The notes: generated from the letters alone by a model not told the origin. Counted from the stretch's first letter, positions 35,838 to 47,620 are shown. The stretch: 64,000 nucleotides of DNA from Congeria kusceri (GCA_027627225.1 JAPFQT010000037.1:1054001-1118000), one strand, 5' to 3'. Translations and numbers: made by a program.

Positions 35838-36365
35838 TGTCCCCCATCGAAGATGGTGGGGTATATTGTTGGTCGGTTGGTAACCATATTCATTTCCACT
35901 CTTCAACAGTTTTCATCCAATCTTCACCAAACTTCATAAAAATGTTTGGTATAAAATATCTCAGTCAAATTCTTTGCCAAGTGGGATGGTCAGCCAAATC
36001 ACCCTAGACATTGTGGAGTTACGATCCTTGAATTATCTCATATTGGCCTTTTTAGCCGTTTCCACTCTCTAAGTCCAAGAATTGTCATCTGATCTTCATC
36101 AAACTTGGTGGAAATCTTTGTGGGCATAATATCTCAGTCAAGTTGGATAATCAACCAAATTGTTCCAGTAACTGTGGAGTTAATGCCCTTATCTAAAATT
36201 AACAGGTTTAGCTGTTTCCTTTCTTTAAGTCCAACAGTTTTTATCTGATCATCACCAATCTTGAATAAAATGTTTGAGATTTTAATATCTTAGACAAGTT
36301 TGATGATCAAGTAATTTGGCACAGGAACTGCAGAGTTATGGCGGTTTATTTAACTAAAATTGGCC
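35838..36365 (+). mobile_element. Hairpin-started repeat with three monomers (CCCCCATC type)
   Basis: The hairpin CCCCCATC-GAA-GATGGTGGGG lies at 35841-35861, followed by TATATTG. Monomer landmarks are near 35910, 36070 and 36232. Same family as 26299-27035. Confidence 0.7.
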
Positions 36366-36715
36366 TTTTTGTGTCACCTGAAAAGGCAACATATAAGGGT
36401 TACTTTTGGCGTTGGCGGCGCCGTTCCCTTAAGTTTGCGCAGACAATAACATGAGAAGTTTTTGTGCTTTTATTATGAAACTTTCTAGCAGTGTTAGTAG
36501 GACAGTTAAGTACCATTTTCAGCATACCGGTAATTGCCCTTATCGTACTTGAGTTATACTTCTGCAGACAATAACGTAAAAAGTTTTTGTTTAATTTTTA
36601 TGAAACTTTATGGAAGTACTATTAGGCATAAAAGGAAGGTCAAGTTTGGTTTTTGGCATATTATACTTGGGTTATGCCCTGGCAGGCGACACATCTGATT
36701 CGCGGAGTTCTAGTT
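36366..36715 (+). mobile_element. Hairpin-ended repeat (TGTCACCTGAAAAGG type)
   Basis: The hairpin at 36372-36391 (TGTCACC/AGGCAACA around TGAAA) leads into TTGGCGTTGGCGGCG and two monomers with AGAAGTTTTTGTG. It ends ACATCTGATTCGCGGAGTTC then TAGT. It sits directly against the previous copy, suggesting nested insertion. Confidence 0.6.
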
Positions 36716-36747
36716 AGCAGTTTTCATCTTATCTTCACCAAAATTGA

Positions 36748-37030
36748 TGTTTATGCTCCCCATCGAAGACGGCCGGGTATATTGGTATAATAACCAGCCA
36801 TATCAGCCCAGGAATTGTGGAGTTATTGCCCTTGAATTATTTGAAATTTGTCTTTATAGCGGTTTCCCTCTCTAAATCCAACAATGTTCATACAATTAGC
36901 AGAAGTGCTAAGCATGGTGAGACAGTGTGTTGCGTGCAAGAACCAGGTCACTAGGTCAAAGGTCAAGGTCACACTTAAAGGTCAAATATAAAAGTGTAAG
37001 CCATTGACCTTGTCCGGTGCATAATTCCTG
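36748..37030 (+). repeat. Short hairpin-repeat copy with NR-half-site repeat attached
   Basis: CCCATC-GAA-GACGGCCGGG at about 36758-36776 begins one truncated monomer. From 36900 the sequence switches to the AAGAACCAGGTCACTAGGTC / AAGGTCAAGGTCACACTT type also arrayed at 40.6-41.6 kb. Confidence 0.55.
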
Positions 37031-37519
37031 CACCATAAAATCATTCCCTTCTGTTTTCTTATTCATGTAAGACAGAAATTAGGGAATTATATTTCACCAC
37101 AGGTTTGTTTCAGTAAGTAGAATTTGTTGAATTTGTGCTTGAAAGTTAACAGCAGTTGGTGACAAGTGTAGACAGTATTTGTCTGTGTTAGAGATCCAAT
37201 AAAAGATGCTTGTTTAAGTAAGTGAAATTTTGCTATTGGTTATTCTTTAAAACTATTTTCAAACCTAAGCAATAATGCCTCTTGTAAGTTAAAGTAACTC
37301 CTATTTCAGGTGCAGTTGCACTGGCATCACTACATGGAGATTGAGGTCTTTGAAGCTGTTGCTATGTGAACCCTCAAAGACCACCAATCACCTCAGAACC
37401 AGCTGAAAGTTTTGCATTGAAGGTAACAATGGCAGTTTTCAATAAGCAACTTTTAGATTTCTTACACAGTTGTTACTTCGATTGTTATGCTTCATTTGTT
37501 AATAAATACATGCATACAA

Positions 37520-37790
37520 TTATGGAACTTCATTATCTAAAATTGGCACTCACCAAAGTCCAACAGTTTTCATCTAATCTTCACCAAACTTGATAAAAAT
37601 GTTTGAGTTTATACTATTTTTATAACACCCCATATACTGGAGAGTTATGACTCTTGATTTATCTAAATTTTGCCTTTTTAGCAGTTTCCGTTCCCTATGT
37701 CCAACAGTTCTCACCCGATCATCACCAAACTTGATATTTTAAAGATTTTTTTAACCTAGAGGGGGCATAACTGTTTTGCAAACAGCTGTT
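37520..37790 (+). repeat. 3' end of a CCCATCGAAGATGG-type element
   Basis: One or two monomers with CCAACAGTTTTCATCTAATC lead to CCTAGAGGGGGCATAACTG and the hairpin CTGTTT-TGC-AAACAG at 37771-37785, then CTGTTATT. An inverted copy of this end begins at about 47684. Confidence 0.65.
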
Positions 37791-38391
37791 ATTTGATTTC
37801 ATATATAGTCTTGCATATGAATAGGGTCGTTTTGGCCAAAGTTATGGTTCCAATAACAAACAAACTTTCTTGAAATACTTTAGCTAACCTAAACACAACG
37901 TGTATTCAATATATATCCTCATTCCCTATTCATTAATGATCCGGCTCACGAGAGCTCTTACAGGTCCAGCTGTATGAAACCTGTCTTCGCCGTACAAAGT
38001 TAGCTTTTCTATTGAAAACATCTTTTGGAAACATTTCTATACCATCAAGTTAAGTAGGAATCCAAGGGAAACATCAGTTAATGTACCAGGTGGTGCTCAG
38101 AGTGGAGAACAACACAACATCTTGTAGAAAAGTGTTTATATAGATTATATCCAGACAAGGGTTAGACTGAATGTGGTTTCTTTGTAGCCAAAGTCAATGT
38201 TATTCTTGGTTGAAAAAATTAAATTTAAATATTTTAGCTATGAGTTTCATGATTAATCATGACTTTTGTAGATTTGTTTACCATATATACTCTTGATAAA
38301 ATCTTTCTATTAATTGTCTACTGTTACTGTTGCCAACAGACTCAAGTTGTTGGTCTTTCATCTTCGGTGTGTTTGTGTTTCTGTTTTACAG

Positions 38392-38571
38392 GCTCATTAT
38401 AATGTGCAGCGTCTTTCGGTCGAGGCAAGCTGGTCACAGTGGGCCGAGGATTACTGCTGGTCACAGTGGGCCGAGGATTACTGCTGGTCACAGTGGGTCG
38501 AGGATTACTGCTGGTCACAGTGGGTCGAGGATTACTGCAAAGTCTTTGAGAAGGCCAATGAGCTCCGTTGA
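38392..38571 (+). CDS. Possible terminal exon with four WSQWAEDYC repeats
   Basis: A pyrimidine-rich tract and TTTTACAG precede 38392. The phase-0 frame encodes AHYNVQRLSVEAS, four tandem 9-residue units (WSQWAEDYC twice, WSQWVEDYC twice) from perfect 27 bp DNA repeats at 38431-38538, then KVFEKANELR and TGA. WSxW matches the W-x-x-W C-mannosylation motif of thrombospondin type 1 repeats, but no TSR fold can be built from units this short. The upstream exon is unknown; the splice-bounded block at 37310-37422 has stops in all frames. Presence of an ATTAAA near 38654 is compatible with polyadenylation. Confidence 0.4.
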   Translation, partial: AHYNVQRLSVEASWSQWAEDYCWSQWAEDYCWSQWVEDYCWSQWVEDYCKVFEKANELR

Positions 38572-38874
38572 TTGACTTTCTTATTAGATTTTAGTTTAAA
38601 ACAGTTCTGGACATGTATGCTGTTGAAAAATCTGATAGTTGATTTTACATTCATTAAAAAATAGTCCTATGAATGTATCTTTGCAAAAAAAAGTGGCAAA
38701 TAGTCTTTTACTGTGCAATGATGTTATGGACAATCCCACAAGATAATTATAGAGTCTATGAATTTTGTTTATTTTATGTAAAATATAATTTATATTGTAT
38801 TAAAATTTATTATACTTAAGATGGAAAAAATTTAAGAAACATACTTGCTGAAAGAAAATGCAAGGGTAAATGAT

Positions 38875-39245
38875 CAATAAGGTCAACAGGTCAAAGATCA
38901 AGGTCACAGGGGCTTGTAACATGAAATTCGTTTCCGCCCGATATCTAGAGAACACTTTGACCTACGATCATTTAAGGTGTCAGAGGCTTGTAACATGGAA
39001 ACTGTTTCCTCTGTAGACCATTTCGTTTCCGCATGACATGTAGAATACGCTTTGACCTATGATAATCCAATTTGGTATGCTGGTTACTTGGGTGGAAAGG
39101 AAGACGCATATCAATTTTGAGATCAACAGGTCAAAGGTCAAGGTCACAGGGGCTTGTAACATGAAAACGCTTTTCTCCGTAGACCATTTTGTTTCTGCAG
39201 GATATTTAGAGATGTTTTGGCCTATTTGATGTTTAAATCAAACAG
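38875..39245 (+). repeat. Tandem repeat, two units of about 242 bp, AGGTCA-rich
   Basis: GTCAACAGGTCAAAGATCAA at 38882 recurs as ATCAACAGGTCAAAGGTCAA at 39122, each followed by GGTCACAGGGGCTTGTAACA. Between them lies TAGACCATTTCGTTTCCGCA-type sequence. Confidence 0.65.
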
Positions 39246-40585
39246 AAAACAGGTATTCTTATATAACAGACAGTAAAAATAAATCCATAATTATACTCTA
39301 TCTTTCTTTAAGCAATATATTTACTTTCTAAGGCATCAACTTTAATTTGCTCCCCATGTGTTAATGTGCAGATACAATATTAAAAAAATCTCTTAACAAT
39401 TGCATATATTGACAACTTGGTTGCAAGTCGGTGGGGGGGGGGGGGCATACATGTTTTACACACGTATCTTGTTTATTATTTTGATTTTAACCAGTAAATT
39501 GGATAAATCTAGAAATAAGAATGTATCTCAACAATGGGAGTACCACAAGTCTATAATTTGCTCCCTTAAAGGGACTTGTTCACAGTATTTCATATTTGTA
39601 GACTGTTGGCAGAACCCAGTGGTCTTCAATAGGGTGATTTTGAGTGATTGAATCCCATGACCTTATTTTTACTCTGCAGGCTACGAAGCACTACCAATCG
39701 ATGTCCCTAAATTTATATGCTTCATCGCTATTTTGGCCAGTTCAGGATAAGTCGACATGTTGACTGTTTTGCATATCATTGCGTTTGCATTAAATAGTTT
39801 GCACACAAACCTATATAACTACCAACATGTTGAAAGTAGGGAGTATAACAATGAGTAGTTTGGTTTATCTTTTATAAAAATGGCATTGCAGAAATTCAGT
39901 TTCATTCAAACAAAGTTTTCACTCTATTTTCCTTGATTTTGGTTTCTTCTTTCTCGTCAACAGTCTTTCTGTGCTAAAACCGTTTTTATTGAAAAATGTC
40001 ATTTAACTTATTAACTTCAAAACCTAAGGCAGTTGGACTAAAAGCAACACTCAGATATTACAAAAGTCTGTCAAGCTAACTAATCAGCTAGACGATTTAA
40101 TTGACATTGGCATGTATTTTGAATGAAATGTTAGTCGTGCATTTTAAAAAATTTCAAGGAAACATCGAAGTATTTGTCTTATTTAATTGTTTTGCGTTAC
40201 AAACGCTCCCTAATTTTATCAATTTCAAATGAGAATTAATTACACAATATTTTAATACATACAGTGTGCTAAGCTTGTGCCATTAGTGTTCTTTTACTTC
40301 TTTATCTATGTTTAATATTTGGAATATGTGAAAAAAAAACTTAAAATTGTTTATTTTTTACTCTGTGAATAGGTTGCTCTAAAGTCAACATAAATTCTTG
40401 TCTATTCTGAGTCAAAACAAATACCCCTGTTACGAGAAAAACTTACAGGCAATATGGTCAGTAACAGTGGAATGTATTTGCATCTTTTTTTTTATTTACT
40501 TATGTACTTTTGTCCTTTGAAATTTAGAATTTACATCCCATTTTTGTCAAGTCCGCTTGTGGTCAGCTCGACATATTAGTTGTCA
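39246..40585. other. Intergenic, nothing recognisable
   Basis: A poly-G run (39431-39445) and AT-rich sequence. No exon or element end was found. Confidence 0.45.
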
Positions 40586-40589
40586 GAGT

Positions 40590-41590
40590 GGCGGTTTGGT
40601 GTATGTTCGTGAGTGCGTCCGTCCGATCTTGTCTGGACTGTTAATTCATCATTCATCAGTGAATTTAAAATCACTTGCCACAAATGTTCAAAATGTAGAG
40701 TCGGTGTGTCACATGCAAGACCGGTGTCTCAAGCTCAAAGGTCAAGGTCACACTTAGAGGTCAAGGTCAAATATGGGCATAATACAGCTTGTCCAGCCAG
40801 TTAATTCATTAATTATCAGGGAATTTGAAAATCACTTGCCACAAATGTTCACCATGTAGAGACAGCGTGTTGCATGTAAGACCTGTGTCCCTAGCTCAAA
40901 GGTAAAGGTCACCCTTAAAGGTCAAATGTCAAATATGGGCATAATACAGCTTGTCCAGACTGTTAATTCATTATTCATCGGGGATTATGAAAATCACTTG
41001 CGAAACATGTCACCTTGTGGAGAAGGCATGTTGCATGCAAGACCCGTAACCCTAGCTCAAAGGTCAAGGTCACACTTAGTTAGAAAGGTCAAATATGGGC
41101 ATAATACAGCTTGTCCAGACTGTTAATTCATTATTCATTGGGGATTTTGAAAATCACTTGCGAAACATGTCACCTTGTGGAGAAGGCATGTTGCATGCAA
41201 GACCCGTGTCCCTAGCTCAAAGGTCAAGGTCACACTTAGTTAGAAAGGTCAAATATGGGCATAATACAGCTTGACCGGACCTTTATCATTCATCAGGGCA
41301 TTTTAAAATACTTGTCACAAATGTTCAGCATGTAGAAATGTCTTATCGCACCCAAGACATGTGTCCCTAGCTCAAAGGTCAAGACCACTCTTAGAGGTCG
41401 AAGGTCAAATATGGACATAAAACAGCTTGTCTGTACCTTAATCATTCATCAGGGAATTTTAAAATGCTACAAATGTTCAATATGTGGAAACGTCTTGTTG
41501 TACGCAAGACATGTGTCCCTAGCTCAAAGGTCAAGGTCACACTTAGAGGTTAGAGGTCAAATATGGGCATAATACAGCATGTCTGGACCA
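40590..41590 (+). repeat. Tandem array of six units of about 158 bp carrying AGGTCAAGGTCA
   Basis: The phrase ATATGGGCATAATACAGCTT recurs at about 40771, 40933, 41091, 41253, 41407 (altered) and 41560. Each unit also has AATCACTTGCCACAAATGTT, ATGCAAGACC and CTCAAAGGTCAAGGTCACAC-type sequence; the AAGGTCAAGGTCA core is intact in four of six. The stretch starts with TGTTCGTGAGTGCGTCCGTC. Confidence 0.85.
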
Positions 41591-41936
41591 GATGTTCTTC
41601 ATTTGTTAGTGACATTGTTCAAAAATTTATGTTCATCATTTACTCAAAAACAGGTGCAACATGTTGCCAACGGGCATTTAATATTATTTTTTGACAATGC
41701 ATATACACTTTCTGTTAAAACATATCTTTTTACTTGTGTTATGTTGATAGAAGCTGATCAAAGTTTGTTTTGTTCAGAAATTGTCAGAATCGAGTTGTAA
41801 TGAAATGTAAACAAAATAGCAGTTTTAAAAGATGTCTACTTAATCTTTCACTAAACAGTTTTATTATACGCTTCTTATGCAAGAAATCTAAAAAGCTTTA
41901 TTAATATCTTTATGCAAAAAATCTAGATAGTTTTTA

Positions 41937-42180
41937 TACCCCATAAAGTGGGAGGCATTAGGTATTGCACTTGTCCGTCCGTCCATCTTTCTGTCCGTAC
42001 ATACATACGTCCCGAAATTGTGTGTACTCAACTCCTCTTTAACTGCTGGGCAGATTTCGCTCAAACTCTCACAACTGAAGATCCTTAATGTGTAGGTGAT
42101 CGTAAAGGAAGAAATTTTGGCTGCAACCAATCGTGGCAGAATTATGGATCTTTGTCAAATTTGTGGAGGCAAATATTAGT
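41937..42180 (+). repeat. Hairpin-ended repeat, truncated copy (ATACCCCAT type)
   Basis: The hairpin CCCAT-AAA-GTGGG near 41939-41952 is followed by AGGCATTAGGTATTGCACTT, GTCCGTCCGTCCATC and a monomer ending GGCAGAATTATGGATCTTTG. Confidence 0.5.
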
Positions 42181-42850
42181 GTTGGCAACATGCCCTTTGT
42201 CTGTATGTGTCGTGGGAAATTTTGTCTCTGTGACACATCACATCATTTGATCTGAGTTTGCCTTGAATTGGTGATGCAGAAATAATTGTCTAAATAGACT
42301 TTATAAAAACAGAATTTGAAATAATGCAGAATTTCTTTTTGCATAAAATTGGAAAGGAAATGAAAATTGTTCGGCGTTGGTATTTTAGTTTAGTCAACAT
42401 TACACAAAAAGTACTATTAATGAAATCTGTTAGATTTTGGGGTTAAATGTATCATGGTTTGCTATTGTATAGTATATGTTTATTGACATGTTGTCATGTT
42501 ATTTTGTTCCAAATTGGCATAAATCATTAAATATACTGCACGTGTCATGAAGTCCAAAAAAAATGATAAGAAAAATACAACTATTTAATAATTAGTAAGT
42601 TCTTGGCCCAGTTGCTGTAAATTTCTATGGCCATTAACTTTCAGTGTAAATATAATTAATATAACGAACAACATGCTCATTTTAATTAGAATTTATAATT
42701 GCAGTTTGTTCAGATTAAACTCATATTTCAAAATTTTAATGTCATAATTTACATGAATAATTTAATCCAAATTCTAACAACTGTAACCCGACTTGTTAGT
42801 TAATTTTGAGCAACTCACCACTGATGATATCATAATATGTTGTTACAGGC

Positions 42851-43055
42851 ATTTATACTCCGTCAAAAAAGAAACAGTTTATCAATTTTGGGGAAGCGGA
42901 TCTAGATACAGTAAACAATGATTGATTTTTAAAATACAATGTCTTCAACATATATTATTTGCCATACATAAATTATTGTTTTATGACATAGTGGTTGCTA
43001 ACAAAAAGAGAACAACTTATAAAGTCTCCGGTTTCTTTTTTGGTTTAAGTGTATA
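42851..43055. mobile_element. Short MITE with TATACTCCGTCAAAAAAGAA-like ends
   Basis: The left TATACTCCGTCAAAAAAGAA resembles the inverted right end TATACACTTAAACCAAAAAA followed by GAAAC. The match is imperfect and the exact boundary uncertain. Confidence 0.35.
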
Positions 43056-43527
43056 AATTTTGTCTCATTATACATGTGTGCATTACGGATGTTTTCATTT
43101 ATTTAACTTATGTAACCAATGCAATGCTTTTGTTACTGTTCTGTATATAGTTAAGCTCCATGAACACAACATTCATTGTGAGCTGTTGGAATACGAGACC
43201 TTTCCTGCGTCATCAGTCGTCTTAACATTGTGTGTACAACTGATACTTCAACTGACATGTTTAAACCAATGGCCAGTAACAAAGACGTAGTTGCTTCATT
43301 TTCGAAAAAAAAGAGCACATGTTCTTTTATGCTCAACAGAGAAGTAAACTTTCACAGACTGTGCAAGATCCATTGACAGCAATAACAAGCAATTTCTTTT
43401 AATAATTCAAGTCATATGCATCAGTAGGATTTCATCCTCTCCCGAAGGTGGAGGGATGTCACTCTGTCAGGAGTCATTTATTAACCAAGGGATAATATTG
43501 GGAAAGTTCTTTAACATTAAATTTGAT

Positions 43528-43563
43528 GCTTAATTAAAGCCACCGAATCCGCATTGAGTATAA
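43528..43563 (+). repeat. Dispersed GCCACCGAATCCGCATTGAG motif, copy 1
   Basis: TAATTAAAGCCACCGAATCC followed by GCATTGAGTATAAA recurs with two changes at 54411-54444. The flanks do not align, so this is likely a conserved end of a dispersed element. Confidence 0.5.
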
Positions 43564-43892
43564 AATTAAAAAAGAACAATCGGATAAAAAAAAAATTCAA
43601 CAGAGCAAGTTTTAAGTAATCCAAAAATATAACATCAACCATGTTAACAATGATTATCACCGTGTCAAACTTGCTGTAGCTATGTCTGCTGTTTTCGTAA
43701 CACAATCTTTGTTGTAAAATTATTTTAAATTATGACACGTGTAAACTGTTCTTGTAAATATATTGTATTGCTCAATAATCTAAGAATGTTGACAGTATTC
43801 TCATTGAAAACAGACTTGGTGGCTTAATTGTAAATCATCTAATATTGCCCATTGGGATTTATTACTTACTCAGGCCAACCATAATTAATTGT

Positions 43893-44096
43893 TTGTTTCG
43901 GGCAGCAGTTTCAAAAAACTTAGGTAGGGTCTGGATTAAGTTGGTTTTTTTTAAAGACACATTTCATAAAAGAAAGACATTGAAAATTGTCTTCAATCGG
44001 ACGAATATGGATTCATGGAAAACAATAGTCGCTAAAACTTTAGGGTTAGGGGGTTTACACTAGGTAGGGTCGAGTTGCCCGAAACACACTATTAAT
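43893..44096. mobile_element. MITE with TTTCGGGCA termini
   Basis: The left end TGTTTCGGGCAGCAG and inverted right end TGTTTCGGGCAACTCGACCC are followed by TAGGTAGGGTC on both sides. A truncated relative begins at 55231. Confidence 0.6.
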
Positions 44097-44533
44097 TTTT
44101 TTGGCCTCACCATAAAACATGACCTTTGCCTGTATTCATAGCTTATGCTTTTAAATATAACTATTTTACTCCCTACATTAATTGGTGAGTGATAGTATTA
44201 CAAAATCTTCATCTTACTAATTTTGTTATCTCCAAGTTGCCAGGAATTCAATGTAATTTTGGCATATCTGAAGTTAGACATATTTGATTATGGAATTTTA
44301 TAAATATAGAGTTAAAATAAGTTGAAAAATTGCAACATAAAATAACAAAAGCTTAATTAAGTCTGACTTACACCCTGGCGTGTATTTAAAACCAGTCTCA
44401 TGGTTTTGCCTGAAATCTTGCGTGTGACATACTTTTCCTTCCAAAACATTTCGGCTGGGGTTCTAAATTCCATGTGCCTTTTCTATAAAAAAAAAAGCGA
44501 TTTAAAAAAAAACATTGAGGCTGTGACAAGTAA

Positions 44534-44722
44534 CTAAATCAGGTCCATAGAAAACAGAAATTTAAATAACATTTCATGTCTCCCATTGAAATCCTTCCCC
44601 ACGCCATGGCTTGCTTTGTTGGTCAATAACTGCTGCAACTCAGGTGACGATATATCTCGGTGAATGACTTCTGGAAATATATCATGGTTAGCATACAATG
44701 TATCATTTAGGTAAAGGTTCAA
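44534..44722 (-). other. Minus-strand open frame, possibly exonic
   Basis: After ATATTTCCAG on the minus strand the frame reads VIHRDISSPELQQLLTNKAS then HGVGKDFNGRHEM. The composition is protein-like but no family was recognised and no clear donor follows. It lies beyond the stop of the minus-strand gene at 45.6 kb and so is not part of it as modelled. Confidence 0.3.
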
Positions 44723-45109
44723 GTTTCACTGCTTATAATTTTAGAACGCCATATTATGATTATCTTTGGGAAATTTTATACCAAACAATTTTTTTCGCTT
44801 CAAAAAGTGGTGGTGATGGTGATGCAAGTAGGGTCTGTCGTTTTTTTCCTTGGCCTAAACATTGTATTGTGACTTTTATAATAAAAATGCCTAAGATCAA
44901 TAAAAAAATTAAGAAGACTGCTGATGTTTGTTTTTATTTGCACAAAAAATTACAACGTGGGGGTAGGGACAATGATAAAATGTTTTTATTTCTCGTCATT
45001 TTATACTAAAAAGTATATTTTACTACTACCTCTACCCTTTGGGGGGGGGGGAAGGACCTCCCCTTGAAAAGTGGAGGTTCTGCCCCCCCTACCCCCCCCC
45101 AGGAGTTTG

Positions 45110-45202
45110 TTAAAACTCCCCAAGGTCGGAGCGGTATTTGAACCCACACACCAAACCTCTCAAGACCACTGCTCTACCAACTGAGCTATTGAGGCTTCTA
45201 CT
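45110..45202 (-). mobile_element. tRNA-like SINE after a G/C homopolymer zone
   Basis: The minus strand carries AATAGCTCAGTTGGTAGAGC (A box) and GTGTGGGTTCAAATACCGC (B box). The acceptor stem is absent, so it is a SINE. Poly-G and poly-C tracts lie at 45042-45053 and 45085-45100. Confidence 0.65.
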
Positions 45203-45367
45203 GGTAGATGTTTGAAACATTTATTTATCCTTTCAATAAAACATAACAGTAAAAAAAATCACATGACCTGGACAATGGTCAAGTGACCAAGTCCAAGTCA
45301 TGTGATTCCTATATTTAGCACTCATTCTATCCATAAAATCCCTTTTCAATACCAATGAAACCACAAG

Positions 45368-45442
45368 CCCGAGTGGTGCAGTGGATAGATAGAGCAGTGG
45401 AGTACGGAGCTGTGGGACTGGAGTTCAAATACCGGTATAAAC
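45368..45442 (+). mobile_element. tRNA-like SINE head
   Basis: GAGTGGTGCAGTGGATAGAT then GGAGTTCAAATACCGG give A- and B-box-like blocks about 40 bases apart. It is oriented opposite to the SINE at 45110. Confidence 0.5.
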
Positions 45443-45581
45443 CTTCAATACTTTCCTTGCTTATTTCGATGTATAATAATGTTGTTCATATGAAAATATA
45501 AATGTATGCTATCAAATGTCGATAAAAACGCATTAGATTGTATCAATCTGCATGTACAACATAAATATAAAATAATGAAAT

Positions 45582-46259
45582 TTACGTCAAGACAAATTTT
45601 TGTTCACTGTAAATTTCTCCACCAAAATCATCATCAAAAGAGCCTGGAATCATTAGCTGTAACAGCATCTGTGGCTATACAATAAAGATTATAAGCAGTC
45701 ATTTTAGTAGTTGCAGTATGAATAACATGTATAGCTAAGACGACCTGGCCAGACACTCATGAATTCTTATTATTATTCTTATATTTCCAATATATTCATT
45801 CAATAAGTCCAATTTCAGGTTAATTTTTCAGAGCTATAATACTGAGAATAGTTGTGGTGAAAGGAATAGAATAAGTCGAAATGGTGTAAGAGTGGCAAGT
45901 CGATAATTTGCAATCTTTTAAACTTGATTTAGCACCAGATAAACTATTAGAATCACTATGGTTTTTGGCATATTTTGTATGTTGTCCTTAAATGACCAAT
46001 TGCTGCTGCTTTTATTCATATTACTCTCTAAAACTGGCCGCATTTAGGTGAACAAAAAAACTGTTTTAGTAAAATCTAATTTAAGTCTGATTTAGGGTCG
46101 CGAGGGCTCAAAACCATGTAAATTGAAAAATAATAATAATAACATTTCGACTCCCATCAGCAGTGAAAACAGCAACAATAGCAACAACACCCACCTGGTA
46201 GGTCATGGACATGCTGTTGGAACGGTCGGATCTGGATTTTTCGGGTGCATCAGCATGTT
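45582..46259 (-). CDS. 3' end of an unrecognised minus-strand gene, two exons
   Basis: Exon 46195-46259 follows CATCAACAG and ends CAG|GTGGGT; it reads EHADAPEKSRSDRSNSMSMT then YQ. It joins in phase 0 to exon 45582-45668, which follows AGCCACAG, reads MLLQLMIPGSFDDDFGGEIY then SEQKFVLT and ends at TAA. The Ser/Arg-rich segment looks like a disordered, phosphorylatable linker and the end is acidic. A further upstream exon candidate is at 49166-49268 but needs an intermediate exon for phase. A separate plus-strand frame overlaps the intron. Confidence 0.5.
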
Positions 46260-46891
46260 CTGTTGATGAAAATAAAATAAAATATTAAATGAAATCAGTT
46301 TAACACCAGAGTTCTTATCAAATCTGTGTATGTGCAACAAAACTACAACAGAAAAGCTCAAATTGTCAAAGAACTTTCAGCAGATTGCTCGTGAGGGCTT
46401 CATTCCTTTTTACCATTGAATTAGATTTTTCTTCATAATTTTTATTTTATTTTAAATATCTGATGTTATTCTTTTTAAATGGAGATACATATTTGTACAC
46501 ACAGCCTTTTTAAACAATACTCGTTATCACTTGTTATTCACAATTAAATCCTTTTAAACCAGATATTCTCTGTCACTTTGTCACTATCTGCATCAAGTGA
46601 AATAGTATGTGCATGAAATTGTTAATGGCTGCAGACATAGCTTGAAAATGATGATTTAATAATAAATGCATCTAGTTCTACCACTGAAATATTTCCTGAT
46701 AGCACTCTTGTATGAATAAAGTGTATTCAACAGTCCACACTACACATTCCAGAAGTTGACATAGGACCTGTGCACATTCATATTACAAACACCACCAAAC
46801 CATTCAATACACCACCAAACGATACATCAAACAGACCGAACAGATACATGTGTTGTCTACAAATGTATTGACACGCATGATGTAAAACTGA

Positions 46892-47059
46892 ATGTACAGC
46901 AAGGTAAGGCAAACAAACACAAGCTGTACCAATCCGGTTGAGCAGCAGCTACAGGCCTTGTCCGGCAGAAATGATTCTGAGCTGGGGAAAATGATGTCAC
47001 AGCAGATGCTCCACTTCAGAGTTTATCTGGCAGGAAATCACAGTTACTCAGCTGCTTAA
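46892..47059 (+). other. Small plus-strand open frame, 55 residues
   Basis: From ATG it includes TNPVEQQLQALSGRNDSELG and KMMSQQMLHFRVYLAGNHSY before TAA. The codon pattern is protein-like and the minus strand is closed in all frames here, but there is no recognised family and a donor-like AAG|GTAAGG lies near its start. It may be an exon or an exon relic. Confidence 0.3.
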
Positions 47060-47439
47060 GACCAGGACACGTTCTGAAATTTAGGAAACAACATTTTGTA
47101 TGTATTGACAAGCAGAACCTGCACAAGGCTGACCAAGCCGACATGGACAGATAAAGCATGAGTTTCGGGCATCTCTCTGGAAAAGAAAGGTCTTATTATC
47201 AACTGGTAATGCACTGGGTCCAATTTGCCAGTGAACGGCATCCAAGTGCAAGTAACCCTTTGGTACACGCTAAGAATACATCGCACACTACGATATACTT
47301 GTATGTTTGTTTGTTTGTTTGTATAGATTTTCCCCCGTTTTTAACAGCATTCAGTCATATCACAATGGTCAGTAAACCCACTCACACTTTTCCTGGGCAA
47401 GCTTAGCTGATCTATGCAGTTTACCAGTACAAAGTGCAC

Positions 47440-47620
47440 ATACTTTTACCAGTTACTGACGATTGCCCTACTTGAATCTGAGGTAGGGGGAGAATGGCCA
47501 TAAAAAGAATTTCATGACCAATCCCGACACAAATTATGTGGCTGGGCTAGGGTTTCGAACTAACGACCCCCCCCTTAACAGTCCAGCACTCCACCAACTG
47601 AGCTAGCCGGGCTCGGCACA
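47440..47620 (-). mobile_element. tRNA-derived SINE, family B, second copy
   Basis: The minus strand carries CGAGCCCGGCTAGCTCAGTT then GGTGGAG (A-box region), GGGTCGTTAGTTCGAAACCC (B-box region) and the body CCTACCTCAGATTCAAGTAG, matching the copy at 16618-16826. Confidence 0.7.

Noticed and set aside
37310..37422. Exon between splice-like TTTCAG and GAAG|GTAACA
   Set aside because: All three frames contain stops, so it cannot be an intact internal exon.
40590..41590. CRISPR-like regular spacing
   Set aside because: Spacers are homologous to each other and units are about 158 bp; this is a eukaryotic tandem repeat.
45110..45202. tRNA gene
   Set aside because: A and B boxes are good but the acceptor stem does not pair and anticodon arm is unclear; SINE heads at 12.2, 16.7, 18.8, 47.6 and 58-59.8 kb fail in the same way.
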